Assembly: GCA_003508835.1 (NCBI GenBank)
Contig: PUFA01000554.1
Coordinates: forward strand, 1-64,000
DNA length: 64,000 bases
Direction: 5' to 3'
Origin: Eonycteris spelaea
Taxonomy: Eukaryota > Chordata > Mammalia > Chiroptera > Pteropodidae
The notes under the pieces are model-generated. The model saw only the letters and a program-made list of their open reading frames with translations, was not told the DNA's origin and searched no databases. Below, piece after piece: positions 24,961 through 36,178 of this stretch (the stretch's first letter is position 1; each line of letters begins with the position of its first letter). A program made the position numbers and the translations under genes.

Positions 24961-25713
24961 AAGTCGGGCCAATTTTAGCCCCAGTCTGTGCCCCTCTGGG
25001 GCCACCTGTTAAGATTCAGCAAGCAGTCCAACAGATGCTGTGCTTATAGTTGCCTCAAGAGGCCACACCAGAGACAGAGGTCAGCAGCCACCAGTGTGAG
25101 TCTAGGTGTTGCTCATCAAGGAGCACCTGACTCTCTGAGGATACACCAGGAAGTGGCTTGAGTGGGACCATTAGTTGGGAGAGGCGGAGTTTCAGGGAAT
25201 CTCCAGGCAGCGTGACTTCTGTCATCCAGTTCGATGATGTCTCCGCTATGGTGGCGCTGATTCCACTCACAGAGAGGAGGAAGGGCTCAATGGCAGAACA
25301 ATGGACACCTCCGGCACTTCTGTATAGAGCGAGTCTCCCTCGGCCTCACTCCAACAACTCAGTGTCACCTTAAGTCCCTGCTGCCCCGGGGGAGCCAGCC
25401 ATGTGTTGGTGCTCAGATCATGCAAGTCCATCACCAAGAAAGTCACTTGCAGACACATCCTCTTAAGAGGTATCTGCAGCTGCCACAACCTCTGTCCCAC
25501 TCAGCATTTGGGCCGGGGCAGGCTCCCATCCTCTCCTGTCCTACTCCTCCCCATTGCATGTTAATTTCTTATTTTTCCCCCTGGTTGAATGGCTTGTTCA
25601 ATCTAGATCCTAGGTAAATTTCCTTGCTGTTTGCTCCTTGTTTCTGTCACAACTTTAATTTGGGCACCAAAGGGATGAATAGAGGCTCTATCATCTACAC
25701 CACTTTTTTTTTC

Positions 25714-26095
25714 TGACCCTTTTTCAGCATTTCTTGCAAATAACGCATGAGACTATTAGGCCTTGACCATCAGAATCACTCACCCAACTTTGAATGGAAG
25801 TTAGAAATGTGAGGATCTTGGGTCATCCAGAAATAATTCTGCTTATGGGTGGTGGCAGTAGCAGCAACTATGTCCAATTACTGGAGGCAACAGTGATATA
25901 ACTTGTAGTTGTTGTTTCCAATGTCAGTGATCTCATTAGTGCTACCTGTGAAAACTTCAAATTTGGTTCTCTGGTCCCATTAGACTGAAATTATATAAAT
26001 TACTCTTTTTTTTGCTTAATTTATCCAGAATCAATTTTTTTTGCAATAAGAACATTGATAGATATACTAAGCCTTCAATATAAATTATCCACTAA
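25714..26095. other. Unique sequence, nothing recognised
   Basis: Flank of half-L1 copy E. No clear target-site duplication was found with the left flank. Confidence 0.35.
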
Positions 26096-26099
26096 TATT

Positions 26100-26232
26100 A
26101 TTTCCACTGTATTCTTAATTAGATATGGACAGATGCCTTGCTTTATTTGTCTTTGTCTCCAAAGAACCTATCACAGTGCCAATAACAGAGTAGATGATCG
26201 AAGAATCAATGTAAAATTTAATAAATCACAAT
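26100..26232 (+). repeat. L2 3' end fragment
   Basis: 'tgccttgctttatttgtctttgtctcc' then 'ctatcacagtgccaataacagagtag' and 'aataaatc' follow the order of the L2 3' end ('...gtgtcttattcatctttgtatcccc...cacagtgcctggcacatagtagg...aataaatg'). Confidence 0.6.
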
Positions 26233-26639
26233 GCTTTCTAGGAATTTAATAGACCACTCCTTAATCCCCCCTTCAATTCTAATGTTGTCTACCTCTAATG
26301 ATCATCTATTCTTCCTTTTACAATGATTTTTCACAAAGTTACTGGCAGGACTGATTTGAAAATGTGCTATTTGTCTATGTTCTATGTGCGATTATTTCTT
26401 TTTTCATTATAGCATAATTTTGGGAAATACTTTTTTCATACTAAGAGAATAGTAGTGAGATTAAAGTACAGAGTTATTAGAAAAAACTTTGATTCTGATC
26501 ATTACAAAGCAATTTTTATAGTTTTAATTTACTTATCTAGACTTGTTTTTGTTCAGTGAGATGACTCTGCTACATTCCCCATATAGCCTTTTTATTGAAT
26601 ATCTTATTCTCCAACAGCCATTTCCTGGCAACTGTTGAA

Positions 26640-26765
26640 AGCAGAGCCTCTGCTTTTCTATACACAACTTTGCACCAATCTCCTTCACCCTATGTACATG
26701 CAAATTCAGGGTACTTAGCATTATACCTCACACAAAGTAGACACTTGATATAGGCCTATTAAGAC
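26640..26765 (+). repeat. L2-like 3' end fragment
   Basis: 'ttcagggtacttagcattatacctcacacaaagtagacacttgatata' fits the L2 tail ('...cctagcacagtgcctggcacatagtaggcgctcaata'). It is diverged. Confidence 0.5.
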
Positions 26766-27085
26766 ACTTGCCATTTTGATCCCACTACACTTTCATTTAC
26801 ATTCTATATCTAGAGTATACACACTCTTGAAACACTTGGCTTTGCTGATGGAAAATCACTTGGCATTCTGCTTTTTCCACTCTCATTTGATGATATCTGT
26901 GGTAAAGCTTCTGGGCAGTGTCCTGAATTTAATGAAAAGTACATGTGTGCAACATTGATTCAGCATATAGTAAGATAGAAATAATGCACTTAAGTGCAGA
27001 TCTTTCATTGTGTGCAAAAAAATAGTGATGTGTATAAATATTTTAACATATGTCTAGCTGTTTCTTCATGTAAAAAAACTGATGA
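26766..27085. other. Unique sequence, nothing recognised
   Basis: A 60-codon frame (26776-26958) has no recognisable similarity. Confidence 0.35.
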
Positions 27086-27089
27086 GTTA

Positions 27090-27387
27090 TCTTTTTACAG
27101 CAACATAATATAAACAGTAATGTAAACATGATAATACCAGTGCTAGTTTGGCAACAGACACAAAAAGTCTTAAAAATATGCATGACCTTTCATTTAGCAA
27201 TTACTCTCCTAGTAATTTATACTAATGAAATAATCAAATATGTATGCAAAATTTAATACATAGGATTTCATCATGATATTATTTATAATTAGAAACAATC
27301 AAAATGTCCAGAAAAGGAAAATTCTTTTAAGTAAATTATTAATAAGCCCATATGGATGTAAGTCATATTGCCATTAAATCATGTTGT
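27090..27387 (+). mobile_element. Ancient L1 (L1ME class) relic, left half
   Basis: 'catttagcaattactctcctag', 'attatttataattagaaacaatcaaaatgtcc' and 'gatgtaagtcatattgccattaaatcatg' follow the order of old L1ME ORF2 3' sequence ('caacagtggaaacaacctaaatgtcc ... cagccattaaaaatcatg'). It continues at 27638 after the insertion of a younger L1 3' end. Confidence 0.7.
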
Positions 27388-27637
27388 CAAACAGAGACTC
27401 ACGGACACGGGCAACAGTTTAGTGGTTACCAGAGGAAAGAGGGACAGGGTGTAGGTATATAAGGGTAAAGGGTGTCAAATATATGGTGATGGAAGGAAAT
27501 CTGACTTTGTGTGGTGAACACACAATGCACTTTACATATGACATATTATTGAATTGCACACTTGAAATCTATATGATTTTATTAACCAATGTCATCCCAT
27601 AAATTTAATTAAAAAGTAAATTACTTAAAAAGAAAAT
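27388..27637 (+). mobile_element. L1 3' end (copy K) with 10 bp target-site duplication
   Basis: A 250 bp, strongly 5'-truncated L1. It starts at 'aacagagactcacggacac', has the 3' UTR 'gtgtggtgaacacacaatgc' and ends 'taaccaatgtcatcccataaatttaatt' with an A-rich tail. Flanks repeat the 10 bp atcatgttgt (27378-27387 and 27638-27647), a target-site duplication inside the older L1ME. Confidence 0.9.
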
Positions 27638-27915
27638 ATCATGTTGTTGAAGAATATTATTGATGTGGGAAAATGCAGTCTACTGCTAAATTATAACATA
27701 GGCTTCAAAAAAAGTATGTACAATATGTACCACTTTGGGGTATATACAGAAATGTAGCTATAAATGTAACTAAAAACATATAGATATATGCAAAAATGTT
27801 AACAATGATTATTCCTGGGTGGTAGTATGAAAATGGTGTGTTTTATCTTTGTACTCTTTTGTGTTTTAACAATTTTCTGCACTTGGCATATATTAACATT
27901 TTATTTTTTTTTAAG
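27638..27915 (+). mobile_element. Ancient L1 (L1ME class) relic, right half
   Basis: Continuation of the relic at 27090: 'aatatcatgttgttgaagaatatt', then 'aaaatgttaacaatgattattcctgggtggtag', then 'ttttaacaattttctgcacttggcatat'. This is the typical L1ME 3' UTR order. Confidence 0.7.
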
Positions 27916-30265
27916 TTAAAAAGATCATTTGTATGAAGAGCATAAAGTTGTTTGCTATCATAACAATTCATATTGTTTATTCATTGCCTATTGGAAAATA
28001 GAGTAGCTTTTTTTTAAAGTGTCTGGTGCAATATAACTCCCATTTGTTTGGAGTTATATGGAATTAGCCTGTAAAGCATTTAAGAATAAAGGGAACAGAA
28101 TTCTGTTGTTTAAACTGGGACTGAAACTAAATTCCTGGAGGAGGAATAAACAATTTAGAATCAGCATTGTGGATACTTTATCCTGATTAATTTTATTCTG
28201 CCCGATTCTTTAAGCCCACAGATGGTGAACTGTTGTAAACCTAGAGGGTTTCTGTGATGATTACAGGTTGTTTGCTTCCTTAGAAATTTTCTGAAAATCA
28301 GATCAGACTCAATAGTCAACTGCATGCCTTGCTTTTGTACCTTGTAGAGACTTCCTAATAGGTTCCAGTGTGAGTGTTTATATGTAGCCATGGCTGCAGA
28401 AAGAATCAGTCAGCTCAGGAACTAATTAGAATTAGAGCTAGAGCCAGGATCAGAGATAGCATTATGAAGAAGCTTGTTCACTCCCATAAAATACAACCAA
28501 ATACACATGTTGCCTAGACACTTGAGAGGATAAGGTTCATAGTGTCACTATATATGTAGTTTAGAACATACAGATGATAAGGTCCATGCTCTCAGAAATT
28601 TACAGTCTTAATTAAATCCAAAGAAAAAGATGACTAGCAACAGTTTATTTCATTAACTGTGAATACCAGATTGGCCCAGGAAACAAAAGTGAACCAAATA
28701 CCTGTTTATCTACTATAAAATGTATATACTTTTTTTTTCCGGCCCAAAAGCACTCAAAAAATTCCATTGTCAAAAAGTTAAAACACTTTGTAGCGAAGAT
28801 ACCAGTAATGATGTACAAACCATTCGCAGAAAAAAAAAAAGATATATGTGTAACAACCAAACCTCAAAAGATTGCCTGGGGCTTTGTACAGGCTTAGAAT
28901 TTTCTACTCAGTATTACCTAAAACAATGCACTCTTATTTTTCATCATTTTTCTGTTTGATGGTAAACTAAATTTACCACTTTTACTCTCCAGATGGTTTT
29001 AGTTTTTCTTATTTATCCTCTCTTTCCCTATGTAACTTCCATCACAACTTCCATTCACTTGGAAAAGATGAAAAACCTAAAAAATGAGAAACTACACCTC
29101 ATATCTACATAAGAAAAGATGTACAAACATTTATATCTAGTCAAATAATTGACTCCAGTATTTCACAAGCACTTGTTGTATTTTAAAATAACATTCATAG
29201 CTATGGTAGCTTTCACTGCTTGAGACAATTTCTGATTACTTGAATTACATACTTATCTTTTTAAAGACAAATACAACAATAATAGACCTAAAAACTGATG
29301 TTTAAATATCTTATGTGAAGAGGAAAGCACAATTGTAATGACTATATGAGTATAAACCAACTCAATGCTAGATGTTCTGTATATGATATGTTTTTAGTCT
29401 TTTAGGTGGGTAATTTGCATTTTGTTAGCTGTTGGTTAAGTATGAGTGACAAGATGCCCCCCGGCCTTTTTTTTTTTTTGGACATAAACCAATTAGCCAA
29501 CACTTAACAAGTATATCTGAGACCTTGAGAAATTTCTATTTTGTTAAGACCATATTAAGAGAATGCCCATATCTTCAATTTATTTCTTTGTGTTTTTAAC
29601 AATGGCAGTTCTCCTGTGTAGCACTGAGCACCTAGTATTCTTTAGAAAGCAAAACAGATTTTCAAATACACTAGGAAACCTTTCAATTGGATACAAGTTG
29701 TTCAGAAAAGCACATAAAACATCCTCTTGCAGTCTTTGTAAAAACAGTCTTTTCTTGTGAGAGATAACCAATAACAGCGATTGATATTCAGATAAAGCGA
29801 TGGCTACTTTACCTGAATTGGGTAAAAGGCAAACAACCAACGTGCCAAATAAACAAAAACATAGTAAAATAGATAAATGTTCTAAAATTTTGAGAAGGAA
29901 ATTTTGTTCTTGTGGCTTTGTCACTCACAGGTGTTCCAGAACGAACAATTCTGCCGAGACAAATGATCTGTTAAGATGCTTTCAAAACACTAATGGAAAA
30001 ATAGGGCCAAATTTGCCTGTGCTAGGTAGATATGACCTAGTTTTAAAAAGTAACAATAGCATACAGGCCTAGTAAAAAGTTAAACATACTTTTCTTATTG
30101 GGCTACAGTAAAAATCCTAGATTTGTCATCCGCCCTTTCTACTATAACAATTATTTTATACTACCAAGAAAAGAATCTTGAAGACAGATATATGCCATCT
30201 CAACTTGTACAAGGCTCATATCAGAAATATATGAACTGTTTCTCTGTGTTCCGTGCACATGTGTC
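27916..30265. other. Unique sequence, no gene recognised
   Basis: No repeat family recognised over 2.3 kb apart from short homopolymers (T-run near 29470, A-run near 28830). Two plus-strand frames (29563-29760, 29800-30072) and an overlapping minus-strand frame of 114 codons (29580-29924) resemble nothing I know. They lack any exon or processed-pseudogene signature and are probably chance openings. Confidence 0.4.
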
Positions 30266-30279
30266 TTGTTAGCATTTAT

Positions 30280-30402
30280 TATATGGTACAGTAATTAGAC
30301 TGTGTGCTCCTATCATATAGGGTTGATGTGAAAATAAAATGAAATAAAATGCATAGAATGCATGGCATAAAGTAGGCATTCAATAACTGGTATCTCATTA
30401 TA
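30280..30402 (+). repeat. MIR 3' fragment
   Basis: 'atagggttgatgtgaaaataaaatgaaataaaatgcatagaatgcatggcataaagtaggcattcaata' matches the 3' half of MIR ('atagggttgttgtgaggattaaatgagtta...tggcacatagtaagcgctcaata'). Confidence 0.7.
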
Positions 30403-30624
30403 TTGAGCTAGGTTTCAGTCTATATGGATAATTGAGTAGTCTCCAAAAAAACGACCATTATTCTTCAAAATATCTCCCCCACAGCCTTTTTACTGATGTC
30501 TAGGATGTCACAATTAGATTTTTAAAATGTTTTCTTTCTCTTTCCTCTTCCTTCCTTCTTTCCTTCTTTCTTTGTCATGTACTATCAAAAATACCTATTG
30601 TGGCAAATATCGATTATTGCTTAT

Positions 30625-31135
30625 CTGTTACATGCCCATTACATGTCTTCTGTTTTCCTTACTAGCAGACACCTTCTTTTATTCATAGCGGTAATGTGCC
30701 AGCAAAAAAAACAACTCTATTTCCTGATTTCCTATAGTTGTGTTAAATAATGAGGTGTAGCCATGAGACATAACTCTGATCAATTACAAGTATGAGAAAG
30801 TCCCTGGAGAGGGCATTCCTTTCTGGGGTGAAGGGGAAATCTTGCTAAGAGAGAAATTATCACCATCTTTCACACTACCCCTTTTTCCTGCCAAGACCTC
30901 AGTTGTGAGGCCAAGAGGTATAGTAGTTATCTCACAACCCTGAGGCAACATGCATGAGAACAAAAGTCTGAATTGCTAGGAATAATAAAAGAGGAAATTA
31001 GAAAGAGTCTAGACCTCTAATGGCATCACTGAGCTATACTATCAGCCCTAGACTGTTTACTCTCAAATTTAACTCTTTAAGTCCTTATAGTAATATTTTT
31101 GTTATTTGCAGCAAAGTGCACTTTTAACTGATATA
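30625..31135 (+). repeat. Ancient LTR-like interspersed repeat relic
   Basis: The right end 'tttgttatttgcagcaaagtgcacttttaactgatat' resembles the terminus of old MaLR-type or similar repeats ('...attacttgcagccaaaagcatcctaactgata'). The interior 'ctgatcaattacaagtatgagaaagtccctgg' also fits an old repeat. The family is uncertain. Confidence 0.4.
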
Positions 31136-31954
31136 TAAAACTTTTTTATATGGAATAAGATATTATCAGTCATCTCCACTCTGTCCAGTCATTTGCATTA
31201 TGATAGAGCTACAGAGAACTTTATAATAGGGAGGGTGAAGGGGAGAAACTCAGAGCATCATTTAGGTAGAACAAATCTGGAAGAATGCTAAGAAAACAGT
31301 ATGAGGGTACCAAGTCCTTACTGAAGGAAGAAGAGGTTTCATTTCAAAGAAAAGGCATATACAACAGGCATAGGCTAGCTAGTAATTTATTCAAGGGCCA
31401 GGGGATTAAGAGTTTCAGAACTATTGAACATTTTTGTTAGAACATTTTATTATGACTCCTGGACTGGTTTAATAACAGTTCTCATAGTATGTTCAATGGA
31501 ATAAAATCAGCAGAAATTACAATTTTATACAGTAGTCAAAAGGATAGCTGTTACAAATATCCTGGGGTTATTCTAAATATTGATTCCCTGCATGGATTAA
31601 TATCTGATTCTTCACTTATTACAGTAAATACTACAATGCTTTTTTTCAGGATGTATAGACATCACAATGTCAACCATTATGTGCTTATGTAATGTGGCCC
31701 CAATTTCACCCCCAGATAGTTCTAAGTTTTATAATGCACAGCCATTAGTCACTTAAATTTGCACAAAGTAGACAAAATACTTCAAAATAGGGTAATATAC
31801 TAGAAATAAGAGCCATAATTCACTCTTAAAATAAAAGAACCTTTCTCTTTCATCAGAGATAATGACACGAGAGAGAGATACTTCAATAATTTCTATGATC
31901 AACAAATTATTTTATTTGGCTGGAAGAATTAATCCACTTTTTATTATTTGCTTC
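31136..31954. other. Unique sequence, nothing recognised
   Basis: No repeat or exon is apparent. The small frame at 31489-31692 has no recognisable similarity. Confidence 0.4.
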
Positions 31955-31970
31955 AAATTATTAGTAACCT

Positions 31971-32461
31971 ACCATATGATCTAGCAATTCCTCTACTGGG
32001 TATTTACCCTCAAGACTTGAAAATCCATATCCGAAAAGATATTTGCACACCGATGTTCATAGCAGCATTATTCACAGTGGCCAGGACATGGAAGCAACCG
32101 AAGTTTCCTACGATAGATGATTGGATAAAGAAGCTATGATACATATATACAATGGAATATTACTCAGCCATAAGAAGAGATGAAATACTGCCATCTGTGA
32201 CAACATGTATGGACGTTGAGATAATCATGCTAAGAAAAGTAAGCCAGACAGAAAAAAGCTGAAAATCACATAATATCACTGATATGTGCGATTAAACCTA
32301 AAAGAAACAAATGAACAAGACAAACAAACAGAGACTTGTGGACATGGACTATAGACTAGTGGTTATGAGAGGGGAAGGGTTAGGGAGGGGGCAGGTAAAT
32401 GGGGTAAAGCGTGTCAAATATGTGGTGACAGAAAGAAATATAACTATGGAAGATGAATACA

Positions 32462-32504
<43 letters not shown>

Positions 32505-32518
32505 CCTTACTGCTAAAA
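31971..32518 (+). mobile_element. L1 3' end (copy L) with perfect 16 bp target-site duplication
   Basis: A 548 bp, 5'-truncated L1 begins in the ORF2 C-terminus ('accatatgatctagcaattcctctactgggtat'). It contains a short open stretch ('DLAIPLLGIYPQDLK', 'MFIAALFTVARTWKQPK') and the 3' UTR to 'gatgaatacacag'. There the sequence is replaced by a 38 bp GT run and a short A-tail. Flanking 31955-31970 and 32519-32534 are identical (aaattattagtaacct), so both ends are certain. Confidence 0.95.
32464..32501. repeat. (GT)n microsatellite at the 3' end of L1 copy L
   Basis: About 19 GT units at the point where other copies read 'gaacacacaatgc'. Confidence 0.97.
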
Positions 32519-32534
32519 AAATTATTAGTAACCT

Positions 32535-32790
32535 GAAAGTTTATGGTCAGATTAATTTAGAAATTTATGTGGAAATGCTTTGAAAAACTGCCAAGTTCTC
32601 TGCAAATGTAAAAATGTTATTACTATTTTAATTAACTAAAATATAGTATAGCATTTTTATTAGTGATGTAACAATGAAATAAAAATATTTATACATATAG
32701 AGAGAGTAAAGTTTAACTTTCATATATTTGTTCATAAGTGTGGGAAAACAGGAAATAAAAATTCCATCAAGTCTTTAGATTTTGAGACAT
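32535..32790. other. Unique AT-rich sequence
   Basis: Right flank of L1 copy L; nothing recognised. Confidence 0.35.
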
Positions 32791-32794
32791 AGAA

Positions 32795-32970
32795 TGCTAT
32801 GGTGGAGTCAGACACACTCAACCTCATTACTTATTAGTTAAATGACCTTGAAGAAGAGTTCACCTTACTGAGCCTCTATTCTCTCTTCTGTAAAATGGGA
32901 ATACTACTTTGTGCGAACATTGAATATATACAACAGCAAACACAAGGCCTGGTACTAAATAGTACCAGTG
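32795..32970 (+). repeat. MIR SINE fragment
   Basis: 'ggtggagtcagacacactcaacctcattacttattagttaaatgaccttg' then 'ctgagcctctattctctcttctgtaaaatgggaatac' and 'acacaaggcctggtactaaatag' follow MIR order. Confidence 0.8.
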
Positions 32971-32984
32971 AAATATTTGTGGCA

Positions 32985-33465
32985 TGTAGCCATTTTGTGT
33001 GAACCTGTGTCCCCTCCTCCCTTAAAAATAATATTTTGAGGACCTAACCCATGGTGTCTTAGAATTTATTGGTATCTTATTTGGAAACAGGGTCACTGCA
33101 GATGTAATTAGTTAAGATGAGGTCATACTGGAATAGAGTGGGCCCCTAATCCAGCATGACTGGTATCTATATAAGGAGACCACCATGTGAAGAAAACAGA
33201 GACACATAGGGAGAATGCTATGTGCTAACAAAGTCAGAGATTGGAGTTATACAGCTGCAAGCCAAAAATACCAGAGATTGCCATAAAACCAACAGAAGTT
33301 AAGAAGAGGTAAGGAAGAATTCCCCTACAGACTTCAGAGGAATCCTGACTCTAATAACACCTAGATTTCAGAATTCTAGCCACCAGAATGGTAAGACAAT
33401 AAATGTTTGTTTTACAAGCCACCCAGATTGTGGTACCTTGTTATAAGAGACCTAGGAAACTATTA
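32985..33465 (+). repeat. MaLR solo LTR (MLT1A-like)
   Basis: About 470 bp of a non-coding endogenous retrovirus LTR of the ERVL-MaLR group. Landmarks are 'gaacctgtgtcccctcctcc', 'ggacctaacccatggtgtctta', 'ttatttggaaacagggtcactgcagatg', 'gtgggcccctaatccag', the TATA-like 'tatctatataagg', 'gacaataaatgtttg' (polyadenylation signal) and 'gccacccagattgtggtacc'. No internal viral sequence is present, so it is a solo LTR. A 5 bp flanking duplication could not be confirmed. Confidence 0.85.
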
Positions 33466-33534
33466 CAGGGGTTTCTTTTTTAAAATAAATTATGTATCAA
33501 TATAATTTTTTTGTAAATCATACACTTCGAAAAT

Positions 33535-33685
33535 AACCATAGTGCCAACTATGTGTCAGGAACTATGCCAGGTGTTGGGGATAGATTGGTGAACAATAAC
33601 AAGGGAAGTCCTTATTCCCATGAATTTTATAATCTTGTGGAGTAAATAGACATTAATCAAATAATTACACAATTAATGGAATAAT
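33535..33685 (-). repeat. L2 fragment, reverse orientation
   Basis: 'actatgtgtcaggaactatgccaggtgttggggatagattggtgaacaataac' then 'atgaattttataatcttgtggagtaaatagac' is the reverse complement of the L2 3' region. Confidence 0.75.
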
Positions 33686-33785
33686 ATATTCAGTGTAGGG
33701 TACAGATTTCAGTCCAAAAACACAAGTTTCTCCCTTCAAATTCAGGAGTCCTGGTAACATTGAATTGGTATCAGTAACCTTTTGT

Positions 33786-33824
33786 TCACACACACACGTG
33801 TGCACACGCATACACACACACACT
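33786..33824. repeat. (CA)n microsatellite, interrupted
   Basis: 'cacacacacgtgtgcacacgcatacacacacacac'. It contains a short self-complementary CACACGTGTG core. Confidence 0.9.
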
Positions 33825-34160
33825 CAATGGAATACTATTATTTTATAAAAAAGAATAAATTATTATAATTTGCAACAATATGGATAGATCTTGAGGTCAT
33901 TATGCTTAGTGAAGTAAGTCAGACAGATAAAGATAAATACTGTATAATCTCACTTATATGTAAAATCTAAAACAAGAAAAAGGAAAAAAAAAAAGCTCAT
34001 AGGTACAGAGAGAAGATTGGTTATTGCCAGAGTCAAGGGACGGTGAGTAAAATAGGTAGAGAGGTCGAAAAGTACAAACTTCTAGTTATAAAATAAATGA
34101 GTCGTGGGAATGTATTGTACAGCATGGTGAATTTAATTAATAATACAAAAAAAAAAAAGA
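33825..34160 (+). mobile_element. Old L1 3' end (L1MA type)
   Basis: 'caatggaatactattattttat', 'gtaagtcagacagataaagataaatactgtataatctcac', 'gttataaaataaatgagtcgtggg' and 'gtacagcatggtgaatttaattaataatac' give the L1M ORF2 end and 3' UTR in order. An A-run ends it at 34146-34159. Confidence 0.85.
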
Positions 34161-34254
34161 ATGTAAGCCTGATTTCTCCACCTCTTGGAAGAAGTACTTA
34201 CTTGATTAATAAACAACTAATTGTATGATAATTACAATTTGTGTGGGGAGGATC

Positions 34255-34465
34255 AAGGTCAGGCAGATTTGGCTTTGAATCACTACCATTTACTGAGTGG
34301 TCTTAATTTTAAAAAAAACTCTTAAACATTCTGAGGATAAACTTGATTTTATTTAATGCAGAGGAGATAATACTTGCCTACTTCTGAGTTTTTATGAGCA
34401 TCAAATAAGATAAGGTATATGACTGTGTGAAACATTACACTGGAATTTGAGAGGTAGCAGAAAAA
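34255..34465 (+). repeat. MIR SINE fragment
   Basis: 'cagatttggctttgaatcactaccatttactgagtgg', then 'gaggagataatacttgcctacttctgag', then 'atgagcatcaaataagataaggtatatgactgtg' match MIR order, with the middle degraded. Confidence 0.7.
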
Positions 34466-34554
34466 TGTGGTGCCTGTTGACTACTTTTAAATGAAATTGA
34501 TAGATTGTGAGAATTTTAATGGGCACGAAAGATTATATAGTCAAACAACTTTGA

Positions 34555-34672
34555 TTAACTGATAGGTAACTGAGGCACAGAGTAATTATATGATTTGTCC
34601 CAGGTCACACAACTGATTTATGGCAAAGATGAGATTTGAATGCTTCTGACTTGCAGTTGTGATTCTCTTCAG
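34555..34672 (-). repeat. MIR fragment, reverse orientation
   Basis: 'gtaactgaggcacagagtaattatatgatttgtcccaggtcacacaactgattta' is the reverse complement of the MIR core. Confidence 0.8.
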
Positions 34673-34779
34673 TTTGGTGCATAGACTTGCTTACTGTTTT
34701 GGTCAGCTGAATCTTGCTGCACAGTGAGTGTCTGGAAATGCTGTGGTTATTATTGGCATTTCATGGAAGAATGTTTCAT

Positions 34780-34782
<3 letters not shown>

Positions 34783-34855
<73 letters not shown>
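34783..34855. repeat. (GA)n microsatellite
   Basis: 73 bp of AG repeats with one T interruption. The Arg/Glu and Leu/Ser frames on the two strands are translations of this repeat, not proteins. Confidence 0.97.
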
Positions 34856-34857
<2 letters not shown>

Positions 34858-36033
34858 TATAGAAGCAATGGTATAATCAAGTATTTTAAGAGGTCAAGAA
34901 GAATAGTAAAATTTTTAAGCTTGCTAAGTGCATGTTCCCTCACAAATATTTGTCTTAAGTAACTAAGTAACACATTTATAACCCAAATTTTTAGACCAAA
35001 ATTTTGTTTCCTCCCAAGTGAGTTAGTGGGAGTTGATATCCAAAATTCCAAGAAGTTTCAGAATAAATTTATTTAAATCACTCCCATCTGGATGATTTTG
35101 TACTTTATGTTTATCTCATATATTGCAATATTAAGATGAGCCTTTAGTATTAGAAAAGAGGAATCAGAATTTCTAGAGAATGTTTGAAGGCATTGATTGA
35201 AGAAGTTCAGAGAAAACTATTATTCTATGGGTTTTGTCTACTTTGACCTGAAATGAAGTAGTTAAATAATTTTAATTGTTATTATCATCTTTTGGGTCTA
35301 AAGTACAGCTAAAGTGACATTTTCCTACTATTTACTTTCCTGCTCTTATATATATTTTAAATTCTAGGGAATTGTAATGTTTTCCCCTCACCAGATTGGA
35401 AGTATTATAAGATTAGAGGGAATTTATTTATTTTGTCCTTGAAAAAAACCCCTCCCATTTTCCCTTCTTCCAAACATTCTAGATCAAAATGTCAGTACAT
35501 TGCTTAGCACATTAAAATTATTTGATACAAAATAGTCAAGTTTATTTACACAAGATATCTTATACAGAATTCTCTGTTCCGAGAATAACAATTGCTAGAT
35601 GGCAGACTCAGGTTGTCCAACATATTTTAATGGTTGGGCTAAAGCTACTATTAAAGCAATCAGAACAGTACAGCTTTGAAGACGTGCTCTGAACTAGAGG
35701 AAAGTGGGACAGCTGGAATTTCATGATTTAAGGTCAGTATAGTAGGGAAAATGATTACCAATTGAAAGTGGAAAGGAGGAGGGCAAATGTGGAATTAAGA
35801 AGGAGCTTTGTTTTGGGGAGTATCTATTTATAAACTGGTTTCATATGTATGATTTCAAGTGAAATTTTCCAGTACCCGAGATCTTTTCTTTTCCTCTTCT
35901 AAGTATATCTCTATCTCTGAATGACTTTCTAACACTAATAAAGAGTTAGGTCTAGGCAAAGTAAAGGGTATGTAGCTATTGCTTCAATTTATCAAACACA
36001 AGATAAAGGTCTTGTTTGGTTGTTCTACCGTGT

Positions 36034-36034
<1 letters not shown>
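34856..36034. other. Mostly unique sequence with one L2 piece
   Basis: At 35385-35535, 'gattggaagtattataag ... cagtacattgcttagcacattaaaattatttgata' resembles a plus-strand L2 3' end. No gene or other repeat is recognised in the rest. Confidence 0.4.
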
Positions 36035-36098
<64 letters not shown>

Positions 36099-36178
36099 AG
36101 AGCGAGAGAGAGAGAGAGAGAGAAACAGAGACAGAGACAGAGAGACAGAAACAGAGACAGAGACAGAGATACAGAGAG
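36035..36178. repeat. Compound (GT)n-(GA)n-(ACAGAG)n repeat
   Basis: (GT)24 at 36035-36082 runs directly into GA repeats (36083-36122) and then ACAGAG hexamers (36124-36178). The Val/Cys and Arg/Glu-rich frames here are repeat translations. Confidence 0.97.

Larger units (their letters stand above)
23512..25713 (-). mobile_element. Half-L1 (HAL1-like) copy E, ORF2 almost entirely deleted
   Basis: A 2.2 kb non-autonomous L1 derivative. On the minus strand it has an A-run start (25713), a GC-richer 5' UTR (about 25700-24970), ORF1 (about 24960-24170), then only the first part of ORF2 and a 3' UTR. Near 23920 the sequence passes from ORF2 endonuclease codons (the region equivalent to 'THRLK..GW') straight to the end of ORF2/3' UTR ('ctaggtccatc'), so about 3.5 kb of ORF2 is missing. 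Copy F has the same joint. It would have relied on a full L1 for its reverse transcriptase. The GC-rich small frames at 25055-25617 are 5' UTR, not genes. Confidence 0.8.

Noticed and set aside
25055..25617. Cluster of GC-rich 65-77 codon frames on both strands
   Set aside because: This is the 5' UTR of half-L1 copy E; the same segment recurs in copy F without conserved frames.
29580..29924. 114-codon minus-strand open frame, with 65- and 90-codon plus-strand frames overlapping or adjacent
   Set aside because: No recognisable domain, no splice-site or promoter context and no poly(A)-flanked processed-gene structure. Its length is plausible by chance in 64 kb searched in six frames.
32985..33465. 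Possible intact endogenous retrovirus next to the LTR
   Set aside because: Only one LTR is present, with no internal coding sequence on either side.
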